Shown here piece after piece: positions 45,806-54,443 of a stretch of DNA of 64,000 bases. Both the position numbers and the translations under genes were made by a program. Each line of letters starts with the position of its first letter. The first letter of the stretch is position 1. The stretch is from Halomonas sp. S3-1-1 (lineage in GTDB: Bacteria; Pseudomonadota; Gammaproteobacteria; Pseudomonadales; Halomonadaceae), in contig NZ_JALGBZ010000001.1 of the NCBI RefSeq assembly GCF_023757625.1, positions 992,001-1,056,000 on the forward strand, written 5' to 3'. The notes under the pieces are model-generated. The model was not told the DNA's origin and searched no databases. It was given only the letters and a program-made list of their open reading frames with translations.

Positions 45806-48268
45806 TTGTCCGATGCATTAACCGCCTGGTGGGCCCAGCAGCTCTTGCTGTGCGATGGGTTATCTACCGCGCATCCTCTAGCGCTGGATAGCGTACAAGC
45901 CGAAAAACGGCTCAAGGCACTGGGTATTTCCCACCGCGGCGAGCTGGTGGAGAAGTTTTTGCACGGGCTGGGGGCGGTAAGCGCTCCGGCGCATCATCTG
46001 CTGGGCGCGCTCGAATGGAGCGCGCTGGCTGGCGCCGCCGGCTGGATTACCCAGGCGCAGGCCGGCACCTGGGCGCACCACACCATGCGCCGCATTGGGG
46101 GCGAATATCACGACCTGCGCAGCTGGCTGATCGATCTGCGCTCGGCGCTTGACGGTCACATTTCCAAACGCGCCCATGAGCGCTTTCTGGATGCCTGCCA
46201 AACGCTGACCCAACGCGAAAGCGAGGCCGACGCGGTGAGCTGGGAAGCGTTCGAAGAGGCGCTTGCAAAGGCGCCGGCCCCGGACGCACTCTGGCCTCAA
46301 GAGCCGTGCGCTCGGCCCTGGCGGCTCGGCGCGCTGTTTCATCCGGTGATGTGCTACCCGGCCACCCCCGGTGACTGGCCCGAGGCGCGCCAGTGGCTCT
46401 CGCGGGTGTGGCAGGTTGACGATCGTGACCAGCTTCTCGGCGTGGTGCTCTGGCTCAGCGCTCAGGGCGATCGCCAGCGCTGGGATATCGAAGCCCGCGA
46501 GCTGCTCGAAATGGACAAGGCGCAGCGCCTGGAGTGGCAGCGCGGCGCCGACGACGACTCCGCCTACGCGCCGGTTCTGGTGCAGTTCGTCAGCCAGAAC
46601 GAGCCCTTCGACTGGGCCGGCTGGGACTGGTTGCGCATCGTCGAGCTCGCTTGGGCCGGGGCCTGTAGCGGGCTGTTAAGCCAGGCCGAAGCGGATGACA
46701 TCGCCGCCCACAGCGCCGATTTGATCCAACAGCGCTACGCCGACTGGCCGACACTGCTCGCCGCCTACCGGCGTGGCCAGAGCCTGTTCGAGGGCATCGA
46801 CCGGCGTGATATGACGCCAAGCGCCCACGCCACGCTGCTGCTCAAGGCGGCCTGTAGCCCTTGGGAGATCGCGCCCAACGCGCTGCTCGACAGCGCCACC
46901 CAAACCGCCTCGCGCGCGCGCATCAAGGGCTGGCGCGCCAGCGGCCACCACTGGCTGCTGGCGCTGGCGAGCGTGCGCGAGCCCGATGCGCTGCTGCGCC
47001 AGGTCGACCCGGGCGCCTTCATGGGCGAAAAGCGTCGCGCCGATGCCGCGCTCTATTTGCAGGACGCGCTGTCGCTGCACGCCGACGAGGGGGCAGGGGC
47101 GCTGGAGCGCTACTGGCTGCCCGCCCAGGCGCACCATTTGAACCAGCTCGCCGCCGACGCCGTGCACGGCGTCATGCCGCCGGCACAAACCGTCTTTGGC
47201 CGCCCGAGCGTCGACGACGCCCGTCAGCTTCAAAGCCTCAAGGGCGTCAGCCGCCATGCCGCCACCATTCACATGGCCGAGAAGTTCGCCTTCTATCTTT
47301 ACATGGCGTTTGATAGCCACCTGTTCGAAAGCAAGGCGCTGACCGAGTACGCCGACGCACTCAAGAGCTGCCTGTGCCGCTTTTACCCCTCGCCCAAACA
47401 CCTGCTGGAAGCCTGGTTCGCCTGGGAAGGGTGTTTGCCGGAACCCGAGCACGACTCGCTGATCGGCGAGATCGCCTGGCACCTGGGCGACCCGGGCAGC
47501 CTTTTCTACTGGCTGGACTGGCACCCGGGGAGCTGGCGCGAGCCCGGCGAGCGGCCAAGCCTTACCCACTTCACCGCCATGGCGCTGGTCGGCCCGCTCA
47601 ATAGCGCCGTGTGGAGCGAGCCTCAGATCGAGAGTGAGCGCGAAAAGGCTTCGATACGCGAGTGGGTCGACACTCACTATCACCTGGCGAGCGCCGCCGA
47701 CATGCAGGATTTTCTCGGCTTCATGCTCGAGTCCGGCGACCGTCAGGAGTACCAGATCAACTACGCGCCCTATACCTTGAACCCGGAGCGGCTCAAAAGC
47801 GAAATCGCCATTCTGGAGTCCGGCGAGTGCGTGGAGGAGGAGCGCCACCACCTTCTGCGCCTGCGCCGGGTGCGTGACAACGAGGATGGCTGCAACGACG
47901 TCGACATGGCGGCCTGGGACATCGCGCAGCTCATGGACCTGGCGATCGCCGGGCGCCAGCTGGGGTGGCTCGACCGGGACGCCTTCGACCGCACGCTGGA
48001 CCGTGCCTACCAGCTTGCCGATACCCACTACGCGGGCTGGCAGGAGTATGCCGCGGGCATGTACGCCGGCTTCTCTTTTTTCATGGGCGAAACCCCGGAG
48101 CGCGAGGAGTTTCTGGCGGGCTTTCGCCAGGCCATGGTCGCTTGGCTCAGCGGCGCGCCGATTCTCGCCGGCCCCTGGACGAGCCTGGATTTTCCCGGCA
48201 CCCGCCCACGCCACTTCGCGCCGCTACACATCGACACGCTCCCGGGCGATCAGCGGATATTACATTGA
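45806..48268 (+). CDS. Large DUF1266-like protein with three internal repeats
   Basis: About 820 residues. The start is uncertain: the frame is open from 45698, but that lies in a terminator. TTG 45806, four bases after GAGGTG, gives LSDALTAWWAQQ and is preferred. Three similar ~55-residue segments are visible: near residues 68-115 (ALEWSALAGAAGWITQAQAG), 273-330 (IVELAWAGACSGLLSQAEAD...YADWPTLLAAYRRGQ) and 703-765 (LMDLAIAGRQLGWLDRDAFD...YAGWQEYAAGMYAG). The last two match the 'LA..G...GWL...A......YA.W..Y..G' pattern of DUF1266 proteins such as YbeU/YbeR. It is Trp-rich, soluble and without a signal peptide. Function unknown. Confidence 0.75.
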   Translation: MSDALTAWWAQQLLLCDGLSTAHPLALDSVQAEKRLKALGISHRGELVEKFLHGLGAVSAPAHHLLGALEWSALAGAAGWITQAQAGTWAHHTMRRIGGEYHDLRSWLIDLRSALDGHISKRAHERFLDACQTLTQRESEADAVSWEAFEEALAKAPAPDALWPQEPCARPWRLGALFHPVMCYPATPGDWPEARQWLSRVWQVDDRDQLLGVVLWLSAQGDRQRWDIEARELLEMDKAQRLEWQRGADDDSAYAPVLVQFVSQNEPFDWAGWDWLRIVELAWAGACSGLLSQAEADDIAAHSADLIQQRYADWPTLLAAYRRGQSLFEGIDRRDMTPSAHATLLLKAACSPWEIAPNALLDSATQTASRARIKGWRASGHHWLLALASVREPDALLRQVDPGAFMGEKRRADAALYLQDALSLHADEGAGALERYWLPAQAHHLNQLAADAVHGVMPPAQTVFGRPSVDDARQLQSLKGVSRHAATIHMAEKFAFYLYMAFDSHLFESKALTEYADALKSCLCRFYPSPKHLLEAWFAWEGCLPEPEHDSLIGEIAWHLGDPGSLFYWLDWHPGSWREPGERPSLTHFTAMALVGPLNSAVWSEPQIESEREKASIREWVDTHYHLASAADMQDFLGFMLESGDRQEYQINYAPYTLNPERLKSEIAILESGECVEEERHHLLRLRRVRDNEDGCNDVDMAAWDIAQLMDLAIAGRQLGWLDRDAFDRTLDRAYQLADTHYAGWQEYAAGMYAGFSFFMGETPEREEFLAGFRQAMVAWLSGAPILAGPWTSLDFPGTRPRHFAPLHIDTLPGDQRILH

Positions 48269-48355
48269 GGCTCGCCAAAGGGGCTGTAATTGGCTTATAG
48301 TCCTTGGCTAGAAAAAAAGCTTGGTTTCGGGTCATTAATTCAAGGGGTTGTTTGC

Positions 48356-48985
48356 ATGGTTTCGTTGCCACACTGGTCTGTGACAGCTGCCCGTGTAGTG
48401 GGCGCTTGCGTGATTTTTTCCTTGTTAGCAGGGTGTGCCGGTTCCCAATCACATCAGGGCGTGGAGCCCCCGGACGACTACTTTGCCATGTCGCTTCCCG
48501 GGCTTAAAAACGGCTCGAACGCGCAAATGTCGCCCGTCGACAATACCCTGAACCCGCTAAGCAGTTTCCAGACTCCTCCACCAATGATGATCAAGAACGC
48601 GCTGCTCGCCCAGCACGAGCGATGGTCCGGAACCCCTTACCGGATTGGCGGCACCACCCAGCGCGGGGTGGACTGCTCCGGCTTCGTTCGAAACATTTAT
48701 CGCGATGCGTTCAACCGGGATCTTCCAAGATCCACCACCGATCAGGTCCACGAGGGACGCTTGATCGACCGCCAGGAGCTTCAGGCGGGCGATCTGGTCT
48801 TCTTCCGACCCCCCGGCCCCTATAACCACGTTGGCATCTACATGGGCGACGGCTACTTCATGCACGCGTCCTCCTCCCAGGGCGTGATCATTTCGAGCAT
48901 GCAAAACAGCTACTGGCAGCGCTACTATTGGCAATCGCGCCGCGCGCTGGAGCCTACGCATCTGGCAAGTTTGGGCGGTTTCTAA
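48356..48985 (+). CDS. NlpC/P60 family lipoprotein, murein endopeptidase (MepS/Spr-like)
   Basis: A 209-residue envelope protein. ATG 48356 is chosen because it follows AAGGGG and gives a lipoprotein signal ending in LLAGC. The C-terminal NlpC/P60 domain has the catalytic Cys in RGVDCSGFVRNIY, the His in GPYNHVGIYMGDGYF, and a third polar residue in FMHASSSQGV. Such enzymes cut peptide cross-links of peptidoglycan, or stem peptides. An outer-membrane location is inferred (Ala after Cys). Confidence 0.92.
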   Translation: MVSLPHWSVTAARVVGACVIFSLLAGCAGSQSHQGVEPPDDYFAMSLPGLKNGSNAQMSPVDNTLNPLSSFQTPPPMMIKNALLAQHERWSGTPYRIGGTTQRGVDCSGFVRNIYRDAFNRDLPRSTTDQVHEGRLIDRQELQAGDLVFFRPPGPYNHVGIYMGDGYFMHASSSQGVIISSMQNSYWQRYYWQSRRALEPTHLASLGGF

Positions 48986-49046
48986 TTTTTTTGAAGATGG
49001 ATGAAGCGGTGGCCTGGGCCAAAACGTTTTCGTTGCCGGACGTGCC

Positions 49047-50237
49047 ATGATCGAGGCGAAAACCCGCGCCTGGTGGCGCGCCACGGCGGCGCTCTGCCTG
49101 GGCTCCTTTCTCGTTTTCATCAATCTCTACGTGCCCCAGCCGCTGCTGCCGGCGCTCAAGACGACTTTTGAGGTCTCCACCCTTGGCGTAAGCCTTCTGA
49201 TGTCCGCCGCGACCCTGTCGCTGGCTTTTGCGCTGCTGGTTTTCGGGCCGCTGTCGGACGCGATCGGCCGCGAGACGATCATGCGCGTGACGCTGGTGGC
49301 CGCCGGAGCGCTGTCGCTGCTGCTGGCCGTGGCGCCCAATTTCGAGACGTTACTGCTGCTAAGGCTCGTTCAAGGCTTCGTGCTCGGCGGGCTGCCGGCG
49401 GTGGCCATCGCCTGGATGGGCGACGAGTTCGATAGGCCTGCGCTTCTGAGCGCCGTGGGGCTTTATATCGGCGCCAACTCCCTGGGCGGCATTAGCGGGC
49501 GCGTGGTCGGCGGCTTCGCTGCAACACTTGGCGGCGAGTCCGCGGCATTTTTGACGGTCGGGACGATGACGCTACTGGGCTGTCTGCTCTTTTGGCGGCT
49601 TTTACCCAATAGCCACGCGTTCGCGCCCAAACCCTTCAAGCTTCGCCAGGCGCTGCGGGATTTGGCCGGCCATCTTCGCACGCCGGTGCTGCTGGCCGCC
49701 TACGCGCTGGGAGGGCTCAACTTTCTGGTGTTCATCAACCAGTACAGCTACATCACCTTTCGCCTGGCGGCGCCGCCTTATCAGCTCGCCGCGGGCGCGC
49801 TGGGGCTGATCTTTTTGACCTATCTGGGCGGCACCTTCGGCTCGACGGTGTCGGGGCGGTTGGCGCAGCGCTTTTCGCCGGCGCGCTGCATGGGGGCGGG
49901 TATTCTTATTTTGATGCTGGGCACCGCGGTGACGCTCTCATCGCCGCTGTGGCTAGTGATTCTAGGCCTATTGATCAACGCCTTCGGCTTTTTTCTTTGC
50001 CACTCGCTGGCCTCAGGCTGGGTAGGGCGCTACGCTCAGGGCGCGCGCGGCAGCGCCTCGGCGCTTTATCTGGTGTTTTACTACCTGGGGGCGAGTGTTG
50101 GCGGGTTCTGGCTCGAGCCTTTTTGGCGCTGGTCGCAGTGGCCTGGTGTGGCGGTTGGCTCCTGGCTGCTGCTCGGTGTCACCTTTTTCATTGCGCTCGG
50201 CCTTTGCCGGTTCGAGCGGCGCGAACGTCAGCGATAG
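49047..50237 (+). CDS. MFS transporter, YnfM/YybF-like exporter
   Basis: A 396-residue major-facilitator protein with 12 helices. It begins with a Trp/Arg-rich cytoplasmic end, then helix 1 (LCLGSFLVFINLYVPQPLLP). Motif A is FGPLSDAIGRETIMRVTL. Close in style to YnfM/CynX-type exporters. The next gene, nikR, begins 10 bp after its stop, so the two are probably cotranscribed. The substrate is unknown; the nikR neighbour raises the possibility of a metal-linked substrate. Confidence 0.86.
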   Translation: MIEAKTRAWWRATAALCLGSFLVFINLYVPQPLLPALKTTFEVSTLGVSLLMSAATLSLAFALLVFGPLSDAIGRETIMRVTLVAAGALSLLLAVAPNFETLLLLRLVQGFVLGGLPAVAIAWMGDEFDRPALLSAVGLYIGANSLGGISGRVVGGFAATLGGESAAFLTVGTMTLLGCLLFWRLLPNSHAFAPKPFKLRQALRDLAGHLRTPVLLAAYALGGLNFLVFINQYSYITFRLAAPPYQLAAGALGLIFLTYLGGTFGSTVSGRLAQRFSPARCMGAGILILMLGTAVTLSSPLWLVILGLLINAFGFFLCHSLASGWVGRYAQGARGSASALYLVFYYLGASVGGFWLEPFWRWSQWPGVAVGSWLLLGVTFFIALGLCRFERRERQR

Positions 50238-50247
50238 AGAGGCTTTT

Positions 50248-50649
50248 ATGCAGCGAGTAACGCTCACTCTGGACGACGACCTGGTCCGGGACGTGGATGC
50301 GCTGATGCACGCGCGGGGCTATCAGAACCGCTCCGAGGCGATTCGCGACTTGGCGCGCAGCGGGCTCAATCGGCTCAAGACCGAGGCGGCGCCGGAGGCG
50401 ACCTACATGGGCGCGCTCGTCTATGTCTATGATCACGGCGCCCGCGAGCTTTCAAAGCGCCTGACGCGCCACTCCCACGACCACCATGATCTGACGCTCT
50501 CGACGCTTCACGTACACATCAATGCCGACAGCTGCCTGGAAGTGGCGCTTTTGAAAGGCAGCGGCCATGCGCTGCAGCAGTTTTCCGATGAAGTGACCTC
50601 GTCGCGCAGCGTGCGCCACGGCCAGCTGGTGCTGATCCCGGAAGCCTGA
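50248..50649 (+). CDS. nikR: Nickel-responsive regulator NikR
   Basis: A 133-residue ribbon-helix-helix repressor. It starts MQRVTLTLDDDLVRDVDALM and continues GYQNRSEAIRDLARSGL (DNA-binding part). The C-terminal ACT-like metal domain keeps the high-affinity nickel ligands: His77 in HDHHDL, His88 and His90 in LHVHI, and Cys96 in DSCLEVALLKG, one position later than E. coli H76/H87/H89/C95. No nikABCDE, urease or hydrogenase genes are in the window. ATG 50248 follows AGAGAGGC. It sits behind an MFS exporter gene and is followed by a terminator. Confidence 0.94.
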   Translation: MQRVTLTLDDDLVRDVDALMHARGYQNRSEAIRDLARSGLNRLKTEAAPEATYMGALVYVYDHGARELSKRLTRHSHDHHDLTLSTLHVHINADSCLEVALLKGSGHALQQFSDEVTSSRSVRHGQLVLIPEA

Positions 50650-50675
50650 GGGCGGGTAGCTTTAAGTAGACGCAA

Positions 50676-50701
50676 AAAGGGCGGCCCTAGGGCCGCCCTT
50701 T
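50676..50701. terminator. Bidirectional terminator between nikR and slyD
   Basis: AAAGGGCGGCC (50676-50686), CTAG, GGCCGCCCTTT (50691-50701), with AA to the left. The genes on both sides converge on it. Confidence 0.9.
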
Positions 50702-50727
50702 ACGCTTTCGAGTCAGGTGCGAAGAGC

Positions 50728-51210
50728 TTAGTGCTCGACGCCGCCTTCGCCGTGCACGTGACCGTGCTCGACTTCTTCCTGGCTCGCTTCACGAACGTTG
50801 GCGATTTCAACGTCGAAGTTCAGGTGCTGGCCAGCCAGCGGGTGGTTGCCGTCGACAACGACCGTGTCACCTTCGACTTGCTTGACGGTGACCATCAGCG
50901 GACCGCCTTCAGTCTGGGCCTGGAACTGCATGCCCGGCTCGACGCTTTCAACGCCTTGGAAGGCGTCACGCGGCACTTCCTGCATCAGCTGCTCTTGAAC
51001 TTCACCGTAACCCTCTTCCGGGGTTACCTTGACGTTCAGCTTTTCGCCTTCGTTACGGCCTTCAAGCTCTTTTTCGAGGCCCGGGATGATGTTGCCAGCG
51101 CCGTGTAGATAGGTCAGCGGCTCGCGGCCTTCAGAACTGTCTAGCACTTCACCTGCATCGTTGGTCAGGGTGTAGTGGAACGCGACAACCGAGTTCTGCG
51201 CAATTTGCAT
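50728..51210 (-). CDS. slyD: FKBP-type peptidyl-prolyl isomerase SlyD
   Basis: A 160-residue cytoplasmic prolyl isomerase/chaperone. ATG 51210 gives MQIAQNSVVAFHYTLTNDAG and follows AAAGG at good spacing; the frame is open 11 codons further. Key FKBP segments are PLTYLHGAGNIIPGLEKELE and VDGNHPLAGQHLNFDVEI. The insert-in-flap chaperone domain lies between. The C-terminal tail has few metal-binding residues (HGHVHGEGGVEH), much shorter than the Cys/His-rich tail of E. coli SlyD. In E. coli SlyD supplies nickel to hydrogenase, so its convergence with nikR is worth noting. Confidence 0.92.
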   Translation of the reverse strand: MQIAQNSVVAFHYTLTNDAGEVLDSSEGREPLTYLHGAGNIIPGLEKELEGRNEGEKLNVKVTPEEGYGEVQEQLMQEVPRDAFQGVESVEPGMQFQAQTEGGPLMVTVKQVEGDTVVVDGNHPLAGQHLNFDVEIANVREASQEEVEHGHVHGEGGVEH

Positions 51211-51391
51211 TGAATAACCTTTCGGTGAGTGCATGTACCACAATGGTAACGTGTGTGAGCCCGCTTGTCAGGGGGCGCGAAGCGGTTTTTCAACGCTTCG
51301 AACAAGGATCGGTCTTGCGTGTCAAATAGCCCGGCGATACTCTAAGCCTCACTTTTTCGCGCTTCTTCAAACCGTTTTTCCGGGAGCTTTT

Positions 51392-51673
51392 ATGACCACC
51401 GTCATGATTTTATGGGTTATTGCCTTTGTTCTGATTGCCTATTTCGCCTACAAGGGGTGGGATAACGGCGTCAGCGAAGGGCTCGATAAGGTGCTACCCG
51501 CCGCCTTGAAAAGCCGTGGCGAGAGCCGCTACGTCTGGATCGTCGCGCTGGCCGTGCTCGGCGCGACCGCGCTGATCAACCCGGTCGAGATTCTGCTGGT
51601 CGCCATTTTGCTCGCGCTGATTGGGCTTGCCGTGATGAAGCTGGCCAACTGGGCGAGCGGCCTGTCGCACTAA
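51392..51673 (+). CDS. Small inner-membrane protein of unknown function
   Basis: A 93-residue protein starting at ATG 51392 behind GGGAGC. There is one helix at about residues 3-20 (MILWVIAFVLIAYFAYKGW) and a hydrophobic hairpin at about 49-85 (YVWIVALAVLGATALI, VEILLVAILLALIGLAVM), with a charged loop between. I do not recognise the family. It is monocistronic, with a terminator ~50 bp downstream. Confidence 0.72.
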   Translation: MTTVMILWVIAFVLIAYFAYKGWDNGVSEGLDKVLPAALKSRGESRYVWIVALAVLGATALINPVEILLVAILLALIGLAVMKLANWASGLSH

Positions 51674-51720
51674 TCTCGGCACGCTACATCGATTCCGGCG
51701 CAGAGCTCAAGCGCCAATGC

Positions 51721-51747
51721 AAAAGCCCGGCCATTGGCCGGGCTTTT
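51721..51747. terminator. Bidirectional terminator
   Basis: AAAAGCCCGGCC (51721-51732), ATT, GGCCGGGCTTTT (51736-51747). It lies between the small membrane protein gene and the convergent SlyB-like gene. Confidence 0.93.
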
Positions 51748-51776
51748 GCTATCCAGAACGTACGCTGGAGAAGCGC

Positions 51777-52244
51777 TTAGTAGGGCGCCACGCTCATATT
51801 GCCGCCACTACCGATCAGGCGTACCCGCTGGCCGGCCTGGAACTGATGGTCGGCGCGCTGAACCACCACGACATCGCTGCCGTCGTCGCGGCGAATTTCC
51901 ATTTCCAGTGCGCTAACGCGGTTGGCGCGATCCTCAATGGAGCTACCGGCCACGGAGCCGCCGAGCGCGCCGGCCACGGTCGCCAATTGACGGCCGCTGC
52001 CGCCACCCACTTGGCTGCCCAGCAGGCCACCGATGATGGCGCCGCCGCCGGTGCCCAGAAGGCCCCCTGCGCGGCTGTCAGCCTGGATTTGAACCGGGCG
52101 AATGGCGACGATGGTGCCGTAGCTCACGCTCTGACCGGTCTGGGCCTGGTTACCACGGTATACATCGCCGGAGTAAGGCGCGGTGTTCGCACATCCGGCC
52201 AGGGTTAAAAGGCTCAGGGCGGCAACGGGTAACAGTCGTTTCAT
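51777..52244 (-). CDS. SlyB/PcpH-like outer-membrane lipoprotein (glycine zipper)
   Basis: A 155-residue lipoprotein: signal sequence MKRLLPVAALSLLTLAGC with lipobox LAGC (Cys18). A glycine-zipper 2TM segment (GLLGTGGGAIIGGLLGSQVG, GRQLATVAGALGGSVAGS) follows, then a beta-rich C-terminus (ALEMEIRRDDGSDVVVVQRA). Domain order and length match SlyB of enterobacteria and PcpH-type proteins, which stabilise the outer membrane under stress. Its upstream gap contains repeated AAAAAGGTCAC elements. Confidence 0.9.
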   Translation of the reverse strand: MKRLLPVAALSLLTLAGCANTAPYSGDVYRGNQAQTGQSVSYGTIVAIRPVQIQADSRAGGLLGTGGGAIIGGLLGSQVGGGSGRQLATVAGALGGSVAGSSIEDRANRVSALEMEIRRDDGSDVVVVQRADHQFQAGQRVRLIGSGGNMSVAPY

Positions 52245-52601
52245 GTAAAACCTCCAGTTCTCTCAGCGCGAGCGGCTGTTTTAAGCGTCACGGTTATCAA
52301 ACAGTGTTCGTTAAAGATAACCAAAGTCATAGGCTTTGACTACCCAAGGGTCAAAAAGGTCACTGAGCTTTAAAAAGGTCACATTTGGCGCTTGGGTAGG
52401 CAAATCGAGCAAATAGCGTGCAGCGACCGTGCACGAGGGCCGCGACCCTCATTCGTTCGACCGACGCGACGTTACAAGCGCGGTAACGCGTTGAGACTTT
52501 AGTCAACGCCGGCGTTTTGTGCAAGAGCTGTATAAGGTAAGTGCTTCAACGTAAGCGGCGCGCCGCAGGCGGGTGCCCGGGCGCGCCGCTGGGTAAGCGC
52601 C
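52245..52601. promoter_or_regulatory. Intergenic region with direct and inverted repeats upstream of the SlyB-like gene
   Basis: 357 bp between the SlyB-like gene and aceA. AAAAAGGTCAC occurs twice in direct orientation (52353-52363 and 52372-52382, 19 bp apart). They are enclosed by a long-distance inverted repeat TACCCAAG (52341-52348) with CTTGGGTA (52391-52398). This looks like a regulator-binding cluster for the SlyB-like promoter. The aceA side (52500-52600) is GC-rich and may hold its terminator, but no clean T-tailed hairpin is seen. Confidence 0.55.
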
Positions 52602-54197
52602 TTAGAACTGATTCATTGTGTTGTCCTTACCGCCGGCCTTGAGCGCTGCATCGCCGTGGAAGAACTCCTTGTGGTCGTCGCCGATGTTCGAGCCGGCCAT
52701 GTCCTGGTGTTTGACCGTAGCAATCCCTTGGCGAATCTCCTGGCGCTGGACGCCGGCGACGTAGGCGAGCATGCCTTCCTCGCCGAAGTAGCCCTTCGCC
52801 AAATTGTCGGTGGAGAGCGCCGCCGTGTGGTAGGTGGGCAGGGTGATCAGGTGGTGGAACACGTGGGCATCCTTGGCGGCACTGCGCTGAAAGTCACGCG
52901 TCCAGTCGTCGGCCAGCCGGCCAAGCTCGGTGGCGTCATACTCAGCGCTCATCAGCTTGTCGCGCTCATAGGCAGAGACGTCCTTGCCCTCTTTTTGCCA
53001 GGCATCGAACACCTGCTGGCGGAAGTTGAGCGTCCAGTTGAACGACGGCGAGTTGTTGTAGACGAGCTTGGCATCCGGCACCACGTCGCGGATGCGGTCG
53101 ACCATGGCCGCAATCTGGCCGACGTGGGGCTTCTCGGTTTCGATCCAGAGAAGATCGGCGCCGTTTTGGAGGCTGGTGATGCAGTCGAGCACCACGCGAT
53201 CCTCGCCGCTGCCGGGCTTGAACTGGTAAAGCCCCGAGACCAATCGCTTGGGTTTGACCAGCTTGCCGCCTTGCTTGATGACCACATCGCCGTTTTGAAT
53301 CTCCTCGGCGCTTGCGATCTCGTCGCCATCGAGAAAGGCGTTGTATTGATCGCCCAGATCGCCCGGCGTGTGGGTCACGGCGATCTTTTGCGTGAGGCCA
53401 GCGCCGAGCGAGTCAGTGCGGGCAACGATCACGCCGTCGTCCACGCCGAGCTCCAGAAACGCATAGCGCACGGCGTTGATCTTGGCGAGGAAGTCTTCGT
53501 GGGGCACGGTGACCTTGCCGTCCTGGTGGCCGCACTGCTTCTCGTCGGAGACCTGGTTTTCCAGTTGAATGCAGCAGGCGCCGGCGAGGATGAATTTCTT
53601 TGCCAGCAGATAGGTGGCCTCGGCGTTGCCAAAGCCGGCGTCGATATCGGCGATGATCGGCACGATGTGGGTTTCATGCTCGTCGATCTGGCGGGTCAGC
53701 GTCTCGATTTGGCCCCGGTCATCCGCCGCTTTGGCGTCGTCGAGCCGGCGGAACAGGTGGTTGAGCTCCCAGGCGTCGGCCTGTTTCAAGAAGGTGTAGA
53801 GCTCTTCGATCAGCGCCGCCACGGAGGTCTTTTCGTGCATCGACTGATCCGGCAGTGGGCCAAACTCGGAGCGTAGCGCGGCGACCATCCAGCCGGACAG
53901 GTAGAGGTAGCGCCGCTTAGTGGAACCGAAGTGCTTCTTGATCGCGATCATCTTCTGTTGGCCGATGAAGCCGTGCCAGCAGCCCAGCGACTGGGTGTAC
54001 TGCGCGTGGTCCTGATCGAACGCCGCCATGTCGGCACGCATGATGGAAGCGGTGTAGCGGGCGATGTCCAGACCGGTGTGAAAGCGGTTCTGGGCGCGCA
54101 TTCGCGCGGCGTACTCGGGCTTGATGGCGTTCCACTTGCCGCCTTGGGCTTCCTTGAGCTGAGCCATTGCCTTGATGTCGTCGAGAAGTCCTGTCAT
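52602..54197 (-). CDS. aceA: Isocitrate lyase
   Basis: Splits isocitrate into glyoxylate and succinate, the first step of the glyoxylate shunt needed for growth on acetate and fatty acids. ATG 54197 (MTGLLDDIKAMAQLKEA) follows GGAG, giving 531 residues, the size of the Pseudomonas-type enzyme; the frame is open another 48 codons without homology. The catalytic loop reads SDEKQCGHQDGKVTVP with the active Cys, and FNWTLNF is conserved. No malate synthase gene is in the window. Confidence 0.96.
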   Translation of the reverse strand: MTGLLDDIKAMAQLKEAQGGKWNAIKPEYAARMRAQNRFHTGLDIARYTASIMRADMAAFDQDHAQYTQSLGCWHGFIGQQKMIAIKKHFGSTKRRYLYLSGWMVAALRSEFGPLPDQSMHEKTSVAALIEELYTFLKQADAWELNHLFRRLDDAKAADDRGQIETLTRQIDEHETHIVPIIADIDAGFGNAEATYLLAKKFILAGACCIQLENQVSDEKQCGHQDGKVTVPHEDFLAKINAVRYAFLELGVDDGVIVARTDSLGAGLTQKIAVTHTPGDLGDQYNAFLDGDEIASAEEIQNGDVVIKQGGKLVKPKRLVSGLYQFKPGSGEDRVVLDCITSLQNGADLLWIETEKPHVGQIAAMVDRIRDVVPDAKLVYNNSPSFNWTLNFRQQVFDAWQKEGKDVSAYERDKLMSAEYDATELGRLADDWTRDFQRSAAKDAHVFHHLITLPTYHTAALSTDNLAKGYFGEEGMLAYVAGVQRQEIRQGIATVKHQDMAGSNIGDDHKEFFHGDAALKAGGKDNTMNQF

Positions 54198-54388
54198 GTC
54201 GCACTCTCCGGTCGTGTTCGCAGTCGGCCCCTGGGCCGCGTTTCCCGCGCCAGTCGGGGCGGGTGTGCCTTTACTATCGACAAGGTGATGCAGCGCAGCA
54301 ATTGACACTTCGGGGCAGGTGTCGTCGTAGTTAAACGACACGGCATTACGCGAACGGCGCGACTGGGTCGTTTTTTTTCACCATCCAT

Positions 54389-54416
54389 AAAAAAAGCGCC
54401 GCTGGGAGGCGGCGCT
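54389..54416 (-). terminator. Terminator of roxA
   Basis: On the reverse strand AGCGCCGC, 6-nt loop, GCGGCGCT, then seven T (plus-strand A at 54389-54395). It lies 28-55 bp after the roxA stop. Confidence 0.9.
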
Positions 54417-54443
54417 ATGGGCGTGGCGGCTGTGACATCGACG

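Noticed and set aside
52656-53876. 406-codon forward open frame antisense to aceA
   Set aside because: Shadow of isocitrate lyase.
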